From Peltaster fructicola (Eukaryota > Ascomycota > Dothideomycetes): a stretch of DNA of 64,000 bases. The position numbers were made by a program, and so were the translations under genes. This document shows positions 43,048 through 55,593 of this stretch, piece by piece (positions within the stretch are counted from its first letter, which is position 1; each line of letters starts with the position of its first letter). The notes beneath the pieces were generated by a model, which worked only from the letters and a program-made list of their open reading frames with translations, ran no database searches and had not been told where the DNA came from. The DNA is taken from NCBI GenBank assembly GCA_001592805.2, contig CP051140.1, positions 1,613,501 to 1,677,500 of the forward strand, read 5' to 3'.

Positions 43048-44450
43048 TCATCTTGCACTTGGTGCCTTTACTTTTGCTCTCGCTTCACTGAACCCTAGTA
43101 CTGCTTTGCCACTTGTGTCTTCACACCAACCTTCGAGGATTATCTCGTCGTCATCCTCTAGATAACCATCCTGGTACTTAGCAGTACTCTGTGGCAGGAG
43201 CGCTGTCTTGGTCCTCTCAGCCTCGTACAGACAGCCGAGCTCTGCCTTTCCGCCTTGCGCATTGACGCCAGAGCCTGAGATCGTACCTGTGCCCATCAGA
43301 TCACCAGTACGTAAACCACAGCCGCTGGCTGCATGATGCGTGAGCTGCTGATAAGGTGTCCAGTACATGTATCTGAGATTGCTGGTGCTAAGTTCCTTTT
43401 CCTTGCCGTCTCTGACAAGCTTGACTCGTAGCTTGATGTCCAGAGCTCCATTGTTCCAGGTTGGCCATGTCAAGTGCTCGAATGGTGGAGGGTCTTGCTT
43501 GGTGTTAGGTGGTACAGAGAATGGCTCTAGTGCTTCAAGTGGTACGATCCAGTTAGAAATACTCGTAGCAAAACCTTTGGAGTGGAATGGCCCCAAAGGT
43601 CTCATTTCAAAGAGCTGGTGGCTATGCTGGATCAGTACACGAAGGTAGTGCATGCCAACAACCTACTCTCTAGCAGACCAGTCGTTGAGCATGACGAAGC
43701 CGAAGATGTGCTCTTTGGCTTCGGCGATCGACAAGGTCTCGCCATACGGCACTGGCTTACTGACGAAGTAGCCCATCTCAAGTTCAAAGTCCAGCTTTCG
43801 ACAAGGACCATAGATAGGAGTTGTGTCTATGCCATTATCGAAGGATACGCCGGTAGGACGAGTGAAGTCACCAGGGCTAGGCAAGACAGAGCTCGTCCTG
43901 CTGTTGTAGACGCTCGGTGCATACCACCAGTTCTTCGCTATCGACTTCGTCGTCATCTCGCCAGAGCACTGTCTCGGTTAGTCGATGCTTTGTGTGGTGA
44001 GGCTACCTACGTTCTGACAGTGCTCCAGTGAACTGTAGAAGTCACTGAAGCCTGGAATCTCCATTGGTAAATGTGGCTGCACATCGCTGAGCAGGACCAG
44101 ACAGTGCTCTGGGATCTTGTCGTCCCTAATGGCATCTTGAAGATGTGTACGGACAGCCTTGCGAACAGTCCAGTCCAATGCTGCGAAGGAGTTCAAGGAT
44201 GACTTGTGGCAAGATCATGTCAGCTTGATGCTGTCTCCAAGCTGTGGAAGTGTACTTCTGCAAAGATCGATACCAAGTCGACCGCGACACTGTTGAAGTG
44301 GCCGGTCTTGGCGAATGCCGCTAGGTCAATGGCATGATCACCAATGGCCACAGCACATCGCGCCTGGGGTTTCGAGCTCGTTGTGATCACTCCATATGGC
44401 AGGCTATGGATCGTGTGAGGAAGCTTGTCCAGGAGCAGAGCAGGCATCAT
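43048..44450 (-). CDS. Fumarylacetoacetase
   Basis: Four exons (44450-44256, 44202-44011, 43968-43667, 43621-43048) with introns of 53, 42 and 45 nt give about 420 aa, the usual length. The splices rebuild IFAESSLNSFAALDW, EHCQNCSGEMTTKSIAKNWW and WSARDHQLFEMRPLGPF. Motifs include LPYGVITTS, FSDFYSSLEH (metal ligand Asp), KLDFELEMGYFV (Glu ligands), HIFGFVMLNDWSARD and the loop GDLMGTGTISG. The enzyme splits fumarylacetoacetate to fumarate and acetoacetate, the last step of tyrosine and phenylalanine breakdown. Start MMPALLLDKLPHTIH is the best in-frame ATG; one Met further in is equally possible. No other tyrosine-catabolism genes are adjacent. Confidence 0.93.
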
Positions 44451-45423
44451 GAGAGGGTGGTTGTGAGCATACAGTACCCTCGACCAGCAGAGTTGCTGAT
44501 GTAGAGCTCTAGTGAGCAGCACCTCGGCCCCACGGAAGGAGCTATTGGAGCGCTGTTATTCTTCCATCATCAACACTCTCCAACGCGACCTCCTCACCTC
44601 ATCTCACATGGAGGCACATCATGACGTACGATCAGGGTAATCAGACGCTCTGTCACCAAGGATTGCCGCGCCGGAATGCTGATTTTCCTGCTCTCGAAGG
44701 AGTAAAGCTCGTGCTTACTACCACGCCAAGACTCTACTCCAACATATGAGCACTGCCACCGGCACTAAACGATGATCAGTAAAGTCAAACGACACTACGG
44801 GCCTTCCAACCATATTCCAAGCAACTCCAAGCTCTGTTGTCCTCACGCCTCCTATCGACCGCTACGCGTCTGTACATAAAACCACTCGACTTGGCATTGC
44901 TCTGCCCAGCCGCCGGACTCGTACTCAGAAGAGATATGGTTCATGATGCTCTGAAAGCGTACATCTGCACTGTGGAGGGTCTCGCGGCTGCCATACAATT
45001 TGGAATAGCTATGTGCTGCAACCATGGCTAGGCTGCGCTGCTCTGGACGATCAAGAACATCTGCGACTGATGTCAAGGGCTATTGGAAGTCCGGCGCGAG
45101 CATTGACAGCACGCCCAGACTTATGACTGCGAGAGCTGCTATGCTCTGGTGTCGTGATGACATGCGCAGTTGCTGCCCAGCATCTTGTCTTAACCTTCTC
45201 AGACGGCGTCTTGGTACATGGTCATGTTGATGCAGATGAACCATATTTACAGAGGACTGATATGAGGCGCAGAGTCTTAGAGATGACGAATCAGACAGAA
45301 AGGTGCAAGTATATATACCCATTTCCATCCTGTCATTCACCAATCCATCCCATCCAGCTCTAAACAATTCAGTCTCGATACAGCACCTAACCCACCTCTA
45401 CTCGCCTCGTTTCTCCAAGCAAT
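44451..45423. other. Divergent intergenic region
   Basis: About 970 bp holding promoters of the fumarylacetoacetase and CHRD genes. Short open frames have no family resemblance. Confidence 0.35.
45309..45318 (+). promoter_or_regulatory. TATA box of the CHRD-protein gene
   Basis: GTATATATAC lies about 106 bp upstream of the start codon, followed by a pyrimidine-rich leader. This is a strong TATA match by sequence and position, and fits a highly expressed, inducible secreted protein. Confidence 0.65.
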
Positions 45424-46101
45424 ATGAAGATCACAATCGTCGCCGCATCTGCTTTGGCATATGCATCAATTGCTACTGCTGTACCCGCAGCAGTCAACGC
45501 CGAAGTACAGCCATATGAGCTAGACCCCCGATCAGCTGGCTGGAGCAATAAGTGGTGGTCGCGCAAACGGCCTCAGAAGGACATCTTCGACTTCACGTCC
45601 ACCTACTATGTGACCGCCACTCCTGATCAGGTCATTGCCACGAACCAGACTGCAGTGCCTGGTCAAGCTGGTGCTGTCGGCTACTACTACTTCGGCATCA
45701 ATAGTCATCTCGACACTATCTGCTACGTAAGTGCTCTCCATTACTTCAAGCAGATCAGCTGATAGTATCTATAGAACATCACTCTTGTCGGCATCCAGGG
45801 TAACTACCAGTCTCCTGCGAAGACTGCAACCCACATCCACGAGGCAGCCTGTGGTCGTGCAGGTCCTCCACGACTGGCATTCCCAAATCCAGTTGCTGAT
45901 GCCAATAACGCAAACATTCGTCGGTCCGCGGGATGTCTGACCGGACCTTTCACAACCGGCATTCAGGTCAACAACACTGCTGGAACGGACACCGGTAATG
46001 GCTTCAAGGTCGCTCAGATTGAGGCTAATCCAGCTGGCTTCTTCGCTGATGTACACACCGCTGGTAACACACAAGGTGCCGTACGTGGTCAGCTTGCATA
46101 G
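45424..46101 (+). CDS. Secreted CHRD-domain protein
   Basis: Two exons (45424-45726, 45775-46101) with a 48-nt intron give about 209 aa. A signal peptide (MKITIVAASALAYASIATAV) is followed by a possible Kex2 site (SRKR at ~55). The CHRD domain runs from FDFTSTYYVTATPDQVIA to the end and includes GYYYFGINSHLDTICYNITL across the splice, THIHEAACGRAGPPRLAFPN, and FFADVHTAGNTQGAVRGQLA. CHRD domains are found in chordin and in many short secreted microbial proteins; the fungal role is not known. It may be a cell-wall or effector-like protein. The strong TATA box suggests high expression. Confidence 0.9.
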
Positions 46102-46816
46102 ATATGTGAAGGGATGATATCGGAGAGGTCGGCGTGGTAATGGTGCAGATGGAGTAAACAGGAGAGAATAGTGAGGGAAGAGATTTGGTTATCGAGTCGA
46201 TGTTAAGCTGCACAACAAGCACGAAAGACATGCTCTTATCTTACTTCCCTTCATCCTAGCGCCGCACGTGTCTCCTTATCATGCATGAGATAGTCTTGGA
46301 CTTTACAGTCGTTCGCTGCAAGCTTCTATATAATGTGGATGAAGCACAGCTGTATAGCATGCCTACATGCACTCTATGCCAACTACATCACGAACATGAA
46401 ACTTAGTTTGCTCGAAGCATTGATCTTGCGCGAGTTATATCATAGGAGAGCTGGATCAGGTATTGTCACTAGCAGTTTCAACAGGACTGTTTACTATCAT
46501 ATCGTGCGTAGTACATCCTGTCTGGCTCTGGCAAAGACCTGATGCAGTAATCGTACAGTTCGCCAGACGGCTGTTGCTCTGACCCACCACACACCGTGGC
46601 TGAGCGAGCATCGTAGCCATCGAGGGTCCACTGAGGACTGATACCAGCAGCTGAAAGGTTACGTCGGACATGCTCGCGTGGGCTCCAACAAGCTGGCCGA
46701 AGCATCCCTACTTTTGACATTTCTCATGCAGTGCGGTATTGACCTGTGCGGCGAGTGATGAATGCTCATTCCGCATCATCTGCTGTTGGACCGTTCTGGA
46801 CATCGTCATGCCCTGC
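46102..46816. other. Convergent intergenic region at the cluster border
   Basis: About 715 bp between the CHRD and PKS-NRPS 3' ends. No gene recognised. This is the likely left boundary of the metabolite cluster. Confidence 0.4.
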
Positions 46817-49800
46817 TCATGCGAACCAGTTGTTGTACAGCTTGTCCATGTACGCTGCATCGACTGCAGGACACTTTGTCGTATCAACTCCCAGACTTCG
46901 CAGGTGCTGCATCGTCTTGTTGGTGTCGAGGCCCCAGTAGACATGACCTGTGCTGAAGAAGGCCTTAATGCCAGCCCATCGTGCATCATCACCTTCTGCC
47001 CAGCATGCATCCTTCTCCATCAAGTCGAACCACTCCTCCATGGGAACAAGCTCCACTGACTGACCTGCATTTAGCTTGTGCTTCGACGTCAGGTCAGTCA
47101 CCGGCAGAGGCTGCGGATTTGTGACATGGTATATCCTCGCTTTCTCTGCCTTTTCCTGCATGGCCAAGGTGTAGATCCAGTCGGCTAGAATGTCGACAGG
47201 GACAAAGTCAGCAACGTATCCAGGCATGTCTGGAGCAACTCCAGTCGCCATCATGCCTATGATACCTTGCTGGACGATACCGACCCGGGGTTCAGGCACG
47301 CCGGTCTCCAAGGCACCAGTCATAGCTGATCCTCGAAGGATGTTGACAGGAAAGCCTCTCTCAGCGGCTGCCTCCAAGAGTCGTTCGCCCACCCATCTGA
47401 CAGGACCATAGCCATTTTCGTCCTCATCTGGCGGACTGTAGCTCCTGGCGCTTATTTCATCTGCGAGCACTCTGTGACGTTGATGCCTCTTGGCATTGTA
47501 CCACGACTGGAGCTGTGGTACGCTGAAAGTGCTGAGGTGCGTGATCGTACTAGCCTGGGAGCCGCAAGCACTAAGCTCAATGATATCGTGCATACGCTTA
47601 ACATTGACCTCGCGAAGCATTGAGTATGGCTTAAGCAGGCTGACTGAAACGCTAATGTTGATAATCGTGTGGACACGAGAGCCAAGCATAACGAACTCGG
47701 TATTGCTGAAGCCGAAGTGGTGCTGGGTCATGCTGCCCTTGTGTACTTTCACACGCTTCAGGAACGTCTGCTCACTGAAAAGAGCAGGGACAAGCTTGTA
47801 ATGTCGTAGTCTCGAAAGCAGCCATTCTTTCGACATTGGTCCCTCGGTGCCGACAACATGAACGATATCAGTACTCCTTGTCATGATCTGCGCAAGGACG
47901 TGCATGCCTTGGTGACTGTCTGCACCAGTCATGAAGAAGTCTGTAAGCTCTGTAGGCGAGAAGAGGTCATCGCTGTATGATGGAACTTGTATGTCTGCTG
48001 GGAGCTCAATCTCTGCGGCCCAGTCGATCAACGGCTTCGACGGCTTGTCTGCATTCAGGGTGTTCGTGATGGAATCGTGTTCAAGCTCCGGCTCGTCCTC
48101 TCCTGGTGCAAGTGAGTTCGTGATTGCGTAGAGTGTTGGTGCTGCGAAGAGCTCTTTCAAAGTGATGGTGGAGCTCAGGCCTTGCTTCAACTTGCTGTGC
48201 AGTCGCATCATTGAGAGACTGCTTCCACCAAGGCCAAAGTAGTCAGCATGTTGGTCAATCGGAGTTTCTGCAGGCAACTGCAGAGTCGACCTGAATAGAT
48301 CGGTGACTGTTCGTTGCACCATAGATCTTCGTTGACTCGAACCGTTTGCCACTCTTTGCACCGCTGGCCGCGCTGGAACGTTTCCACTACTCCTCCGATT
48401 TGCATCGCGAGAGCCGGGCTTTGCGATGCTTGCAACACTATCAGGTAATGATATGACACTGTCTTGTCTGCTAGAGCTGATGGACGTAGCCTTGAAGGCG
48501 GGACTCTGACTCGACGCTGACGAGGCTGCCGAAGATGTTGTCTCTTGAAGACTTGGCCGGACTGCTCGTGTGGCACCAGCTCGGATAAGTCCATCCAGAT
48601 TGCAAGTCAAGAAGGTCTTCCTGTCAGTCTTCCCGCTCATGGTGGTAGGGAAGTCGTCGAAGAAGACAAAGCCAGATGGGACCATGTACTCATTGAGTGC
48701 GATCCTCAGGCTCGAGACAATGTCAGCGACAAGATCTGTCTTTGGGACATCGACCCCTTTGATGAGTACCAAGAAGGCGAAGAGTTGTCGCTCGTCCATG
48801 AGCTGGTCAGCGTTGTCCTGATCATTGTTGTGAGGCATTCGAGCTGTAACAACCACGTCTCGCAAAGTCGGCTTGCTTGTATTGGCGCATCGCATAATGT
48901 TCTGTTCGATCTCTCCAACATCGATTCGCAGACCTCGCAACTTGAGCATCGTGTCTCCGGCCTTGCGGCCTAAGAAGTGGAGGGTCATCTCGCTATCCAG
49001 GCGGCACATGTCGCCTGTTCGGAACATCTTGCCACCAAGCAAAGCAGTTTGCGGAAAAAGCTCTGAAGCGAACTGATCATCCAGAAAACCTTTGGCAGTC
49101 TCATCTGGACGATGAAGATATCCTAGTCCGACCTGAGGACCGCCAAGATAGAGCTCACCCGGGACACCGATGGGCAGTGGATTTTGAGCACCATCGAGAA
49201 GGTACGTCTGCACTGTCGGAAGAGTGTACCCAATGGGCACTGCCTTGACATCAGCTTCTGGTCGAGGGACTCGGTAGATTGTTGCTTGGACCATCGCTTC
49301 ACAAGGTCCATAGGTGTTGTAGAGCTCAGGAGCGAGGTTGAGATCGTAGAAGGCCTTAGCAAGACGAGATGGGAAGGCTTCGCCGCAGAACCATGCGACT
49401 CTCCACTTGTGGCATGCTTGCAGCATCTCGGAGTCAGCTTCTAACAGCAATGCGAATTGCGTTGGCGTGAAGTAGGTAAAGGTCACTTCCGCATCGTGCA
49501 TGAATGAGGCTAGAACAGCAGCATCTCGTCGAGCATCAGAAGAGGCAATGCACATTGTCGCACCAACAAGCAATGGCGACCATATCTCTATGACACTCAG
49601 GTCAAACGCCATGGTGATCTGATGGAGGAAGCGATCGTCCTTTGTGAATTGGTACTGCTCTTCAACAGTGGCAAGCATTGGTGTGGCATTTGAATGTCGC
49701 ATGATCGTCCCTTTAGGCTTTCCTGTGCTGCCTGAAGTGTATGTGACATAGAACGGATCGTCCAGCCGTGATGCCTGTGGCTTGATTCTCTCGGTCTGCG

Positions 49801-52800
49801 TTGCGGCTTCGGACAATCTGATGAGCTTCTGCTCCTTGAAGATGCTTTGTGCTGCAGCGGCTGTGTCGTCGCCAACAAGAACAATCGCTGCGCCCGAGTC
49901 GGATGCCATGTAGGCGAGTCGCTCTGCAGCGAACTTCGGATCCAAAGCGACATAGGCCGAGCGACAGAAGAGGATGGCTACCATTCCCACGATCTCTTGA
50001 ATACCAGGGGAAGTATACAGACCGACATGAGACCTGGCCTGGACGCCTTTCTTGACAAGCTGAGCTGCAATCCTCTCAGCATCGTGAACCAGCTGGGTGT
50101 ATGTGATTCTCTTGCCGTCACTAGTCAAGCACGCATCCTGGTCTGGGAGAAAGAGGGCCATCTGTCGGATCCTCTGAGCGATGTCAAGATCAGTGTTTAA
50201 GTTGTGATGGTCCACCGCCGCCCAGTGTGCAGCCAGCATAGCGAGTTCTGTAGATCCGGTCATCGGAACCTCGCTGACTGGCTGTCGAATGTCCTTAATG
50301 GAGCTCTCCAAGAAGCATAGGAAGTTTTCCAAAAACCGGGACATGTCTTTTGCATCGTACAACGCCACGGAGTGCTCGAGGGCCAACTGCAGACCACGCT
50401 CGGGATCCTCAATGGCCTCGAGGCTCATATCACAAGCAGTCGGTACATCCTCTGTCATCAAGCGCTCGATGACAAAGTCAGTCGAGGCAAACTTGGGCAT
50501 TGTGCCATGAACCTGATAGTTGATTGCAATTTGACCGATCGGAAAGACGCCTGGCTCGACCTTGACACCGACAGCTCGCACGATATCATCGAAAGGAGCA
50601 GCATGAGCCATGGCGTCCAGAGCGGCGTCCTTAGCAAGGCGAAGAACGTCTTCTACCGCACCACCAAAGTCTGATCGGATCCGAATTGGAAGCATGTTTG
50701 TGAATAGACCTATGATATCGGCAACATCGGGGTGGGCTCGATCTCCGTCGACGGCCATGATTGCAAAGTCTGTAGCATCAGAGTATCGATGCACGAAAGC
50801 GCCGAAACTTCCAAGGACGAAGTGGAAGGGAGTCATACCGAGTGTACTGGAGAGGCGTTTCATGCGGCGCATAAGTCGTGGATCGAGACTCATTCTATGC
50901 ACAGCAGTACTGATGCGATGCGATGCAGCGATCTGCTCCTGCTTGATGAATGGAAGAAGTGGTCCACGACTTGGCATGCCGGCCAAGGATGTTCGCCAGT
51001 GATCCAGGCGTGCGATGGCCATGTCAGACTTCATACGCTCATTATGCCATGAGGTGAAATCGACGTAGTGAGTGTGCTTCCACTTCGAGACGTCGTAAGC
51101 CCTTCGCGCCAGGGCATCATCATAGAACGAAGCAACTTGTTCCAGCATACGGTGACAGCTGCCGCGGTCAAATACCAGATGATGTACAATGAACACAAGA
51201 GCGTGATTCTTGGCACCAAGCTTGACCAGAGCGATTCTAAAGACTTCGCCATGGCTCAAATCGAATTCCTTGGCTTGGAAGTTGCGAGAAAAGGATTCGA
51301 GAGCGGCTTCTGCATCTGCACTCTCGCTCAGGTCCTCAAATGGCATCGCGATATCGTTGAGATCAACAATCTTTTGCTGCATGTGGTGGTCACCTTCGTA
51401 GAAGGCTGTGCGAAAGACCGAGTTGACTTGTGCGACTTGCAGCCAAGCGTTCCTCATTGCGCCTTGGTCGATGTGTCCAGAGATCATTAGCATAAGTCTG
51501 CAGTTGAACATTGTGTTGTCGTCAGCCCATGTTTGCGTGAACCACAGCCGGTTTTGGAAGGTCGATAGTGCAGCATCACCGGCAGAGATAGCTGGTATGT
51601 TGGAAGTAGTATCGGCATTTGGCTGAGAGGGTACTGGCTCTGATGCAATGCTTGTCGATGCAGTTGGAATGCCCTCAAGGACTTTCTCGAGCAAGGAACG
51701 GATGCTCTCTGCGTTGAGCAGAGCACCTAGTGTCAGTTTTGCTTTTAACGACTTGAGGAACCAATTGCGAATGTCACTAGCCATGAGAGAGTCCAGACCA
51801 TACGTGGACAGCTGAGCCTTTAGTGACAGCTCTGAGCTTGGTATGCCTGTGAGGGTCGACAGCCGCTTGAAGAACGACGCAGCTAGGTGTGTGAGCTGCG
51901 TGTGCTTGTCAGGAGCCTGCTGCAGAAGTGATGTCAGGCTATCTGGGCTAGCCTTTGGCATCTTGCTCTCCAAGGCTGGCGTGTCGCTCGAGCCGCTAGT
52001 CTTCTGCTCGAGCAGCTTGAAGTGAAGTCCCTCGAAAGTCAGCAAGTCCGAGGACATGCCTGTCACTGAGATCCGAACATCGGCCTGCGTCTCCGTTGCC
52101 GAGTTGGAGATAGACTCGGTGCTGACAGTAACCTCAGCGTCTCCCATCTGGACCCAAGGCTTCGATAGCAAAGCTGTGATTGTGGCTGAGCCCAACTGGC
52201 TGTGATCGAGTTTTGCGGCGATATTGTTTGCTGCCATGTTCAAGCTTCTGCGAATGAGCTCAGGCTGTGCCTTGTCTTTATCACTGAGAGCAGCGGTAAT
52301 CGTGAATTTGTCAGTCGTAGAGGTAGGGAGGTTGGTGCTTGATGTGTCCTGTTGTAGCAGCTCGACTTTTGCTCTGAAGACTTCTACCGGGGTTTTACAG
52401 TCATAAGCATGGATGCTGACAGTCGATGAGGCGGCAGCGCTGTCCACGAACAGTTCCGTGATGGTCTCCAGGGTTGATGTGCTTGATTTCAGCTGCTCAT
52501 ATCGCGTTGGCCGAATCTTGATAGCCGGGTGGCTCGCCTTGATGTTCCTGCATCGAAATGCATCAATTGTCATGCTCAACATCATAGGCAGTGTCAAGCC
52601 AAGGCTGTCCTCACTGTGAAATGGGCGAAGATCCTCGATACGGAGGACACTGCGCCATCGACTGCTATTGCTCGTCCAGCTGGGTAGCCTCCATCCCATT
52701 AGATGATGGCGAGTCTGATGAAGTAGCAGTTCATCTGACAGGCGGGATGTGGCCCAATACATCTGATGGTCCCATGGGTAACTCGGAAGATCTGTGAGTA

Positions 52801-55593
52801 GTGGCAAGGCTGCCGTGTCGTTAACCGCGTCGAGATCAACAGCTGCTCCATGACTGAAGAGTGCAGCCGCAGACCTTCTCAGAGCTTGTGCGGCATCCAC
52901 ACCCTTCAGGAGTGTGGGTAACACAGGTATCTCCTTCCTCATTGCAGCAAGCGTCTGTCTGATTGGACCACGAAGAAGTGCATCTGATCCTATCTCAAGG
53001 ATGACATCGATTCGCTGTTCGTCGAACTCGTCGAGCACGATGCCTGTAAGAGCGTCTGTAAAGCGGACGGGCGAGAGGAGGTTGTCGATCCAGTATCGAG
53101 GACCCATCTTCTTTCGATCGGCCAAGCGAGCAGTGACGGCACTGAACATAGGTACAGCTCGCGCTGACGAAACCTGGCTTGCAGCAAATCCAGACATGGC
53201 ATCTTCGTACCTCTGTGCAAAAGCCTTCATGTGATGCGAGTGGTATGCCTGCTTGACGTTGACCTGCATGGAGAAGATGTCGCGCTCTGCTAATCTCAAG
53301 TCGACTTCCTCGATGGCATCCTCGTCTCCAGAGATGGTACAGCTGCTTGGACTGTTGACCGCGGCTAAGGTGAGTCGATCTCTGTATTCAGATAGCATAC
53401 TGGCTGTCTCTGCCTCAGACATGCCAATCGCTAACATCGTGCCACGGCTCTTGTTCTGCGAGGCTTCCGGGCACGACTGAGATGTGTAGAGACCACGATA
53501 GTATGCGTATACGACTGCAGTCTCAAACGAGATGATGCCTGATGCATAAGCTGCTGCGATCTCGCCACTTGAGTGTCCACAAGTGGTTGTGGGAAGGACA
53601 GCCCATGAGCTCAGCACGTCGACCAGAGCAAGCTGGAGACAGGCACAGATTGGCTGTGCATACTCTGACTTGAGTATGTTGGAAGTGCCTTGAGGTAGAG
53701 CCATTTCATCAGCAATGCTCCAAGCAGGGCCGTCTGGCAGAGATTTCAGGACGACATCGCATCTGTCAATGGCTTTGGTAAAGACCTCGTTCGTGCCATA
53801 GAGACCAAGGCCTAACTGTGCATATGCAGCACCTTGGCCAGTGAAGACGAACCCAACACGAGCGGCTGACTTCGACCGGACAAGTGTGGGTTCCTGAGGA
53901 TTGTCCAACTCCTGTACGAGGTTTGAGGAGTCGCTCGCAAGGAAGATTGTTCGACAAGCGTGCAGTGTACGATGTGCTGATAGAGTGTGAGCCAACCGTA
54001 ACAGGTCTAAGTCTTTGTCTTTGTGCGCAAGGCAGTAGTCTCTTGTTCTCTTGATGACCTCACGGAGAGAAATCTCGGATTGTGCGGTCAGGGGTATCAG
54101 CACGGAGCTTGCTGATGGCTGTGGCGTTGTGTCCAAGAGCTCTGGCTGCGTGTACGATTCCAAGATGACATGTGCGTTGGCACCTCCATAACCGAATGAG
54201 TTCACGCTGGCTCGGCGAGGGCTTGAGGTTATTGGCCAATCTGTGAGCTCGGTAGGCACTTTTAGCAGATTTCCAGTCCGTTGTACAGACTCGTTGGCCT
54301 TGTCAAAGTGCATGCTGGGAGGTATCTTGGCTTGTTGCAATGCCATAGTCACCTTGATCAGGGAAACAAGACCTGCTGCTCCCTCTGTGTGCCCAACATT
54401 CGTCTTGACAGAGCCGAGCAAGAGTGGATGCGTGCGATCGCCTGTGCCAAAGACAGAAGCGATAGCATTAACTTCCTTCTCATCTCCGACAACAGTGCCA
54501 GTGCCATGGCCTTCGAAATATTGGGTATCTGCTGGGACAAGCTCAGCCTCTCGATATGTCTGTTTGATTAGAGCTTCCTGGGCGTCCTGGCTAGGCAGGG
54601 TAATGCCGTACGTCGCACCGTCATGGTTGAGTGCTGTCGCTCGTATCACTGCCTTGATCTTGGTGTGCCGCTTGATTGTATCTTCAACTCGTGACAGTAC
54701 GATCGCTGCGATCGCTTCTCCTCGAGCATAGCCGTTCGCCTTGGCATCATATGCTTGCGATGCGCCGTCAGACGACAACATACCGAGGTCTGCAAGCTCA
54801 GCAAACAGCCCAGGGTGAAGATGTAGAGCACTGCCTGCGACGATAGCCTGTATGGGTCAACAAACTGCTGTACAGCAGCTAGATATAACTCACAAGATCA
54901 GACTTGCCTGCTCGCAAAGACTGGTTTGCGTAGTGTAGTGCAGTCAGTGTGGATGAGCATGCTGTATCAATGGAGACACTCTCTCCATGAAGGTCGAAGA
55001 AATGTGAGATTCGACTAGAGGTCATGCTTGTACCCATGCCTGCAAAGTAGTAAGTACGATTACGATTGTCCTTTCGAGAGATAGCCATACCTGTCACTGC
55101 ATATTGCGGCTGCGAAGCTGGGTCTAAATCAAGCAGCCTTTGGTAGTCTTTGCTGAACGATCCTGTAAAAACTGAGGTATTGCTGCCAGCTATGCTGGAC
55201 ATAGTGATGCCTGCATCTTCGAGAGCTTCATACACGACTTCGAGAAGAAGTCTCTGCTGAGGATCCATGGCTTCAGCCTCTTTTCTAGAGAGCCTGAAAA
55301 ATGTTGCATCGAACATGCCAGGATGTTCTTCAAGAAAGTAAGCAGTGCGTGTGTTTGTCTGATTACCATCGATCAGCATCTTGAAACCCTTACTTGTAGC
55401 TACTCACTGTCCCTATATGGGTAGGATTTTGGTCGTAGTATGCATCTATGTTGAAGCGGTCTGTGGGAATGCTACTCCTGACATCCTGCTTCGTGGTGAT
55501 GTTCTCCCATAACGTCGAGGGACTTGTTGCACCAGCCACACGACAAGCATGGCCAACGATGCCAGCAAGTTCTTTTTGGTGAAGTGGAGCCAT
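46817..55593 (-). CDS. Compact hybrid PKS-NRPS (KS-AT-DH*-ACP-C-A-T-R*)
   Basis: Four exons (55593-55408, 55358-55091, 55039-54894, 54847-46817) with introns of 49, 51 and 46 nt encode about 2,876 aa. The 51-nt intron is in frame without a stop; removing it restores TGMGTSMTSSRISHFFDLHG. Domains: KS 1-430 (active Cys in DTACSS, His in EGHGTGT and KTNVGH); AT ~520-840 (GHSSGE); degenerate dehydratase region ~880-1180 without a canonical HxxxGxxxxP; ACP with Ser ~1220 (YGLDSLMA); C ~1270-1690 (HHLVFDRGS); A ~1760-2270 (TYTSGSTGKPKG, AFDLSVIEI with the amino-binding Asp, SGKTDRK); T with LGGSSL ~2410; and a thioester-reductase-like end ~2470-2876. No KR, MT or ER. Family hybrids are usually near 4,000 aa. 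Expected product: short unreduced acyl chain joined to one amino acid; this is inferred. Confidence 0.92.
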
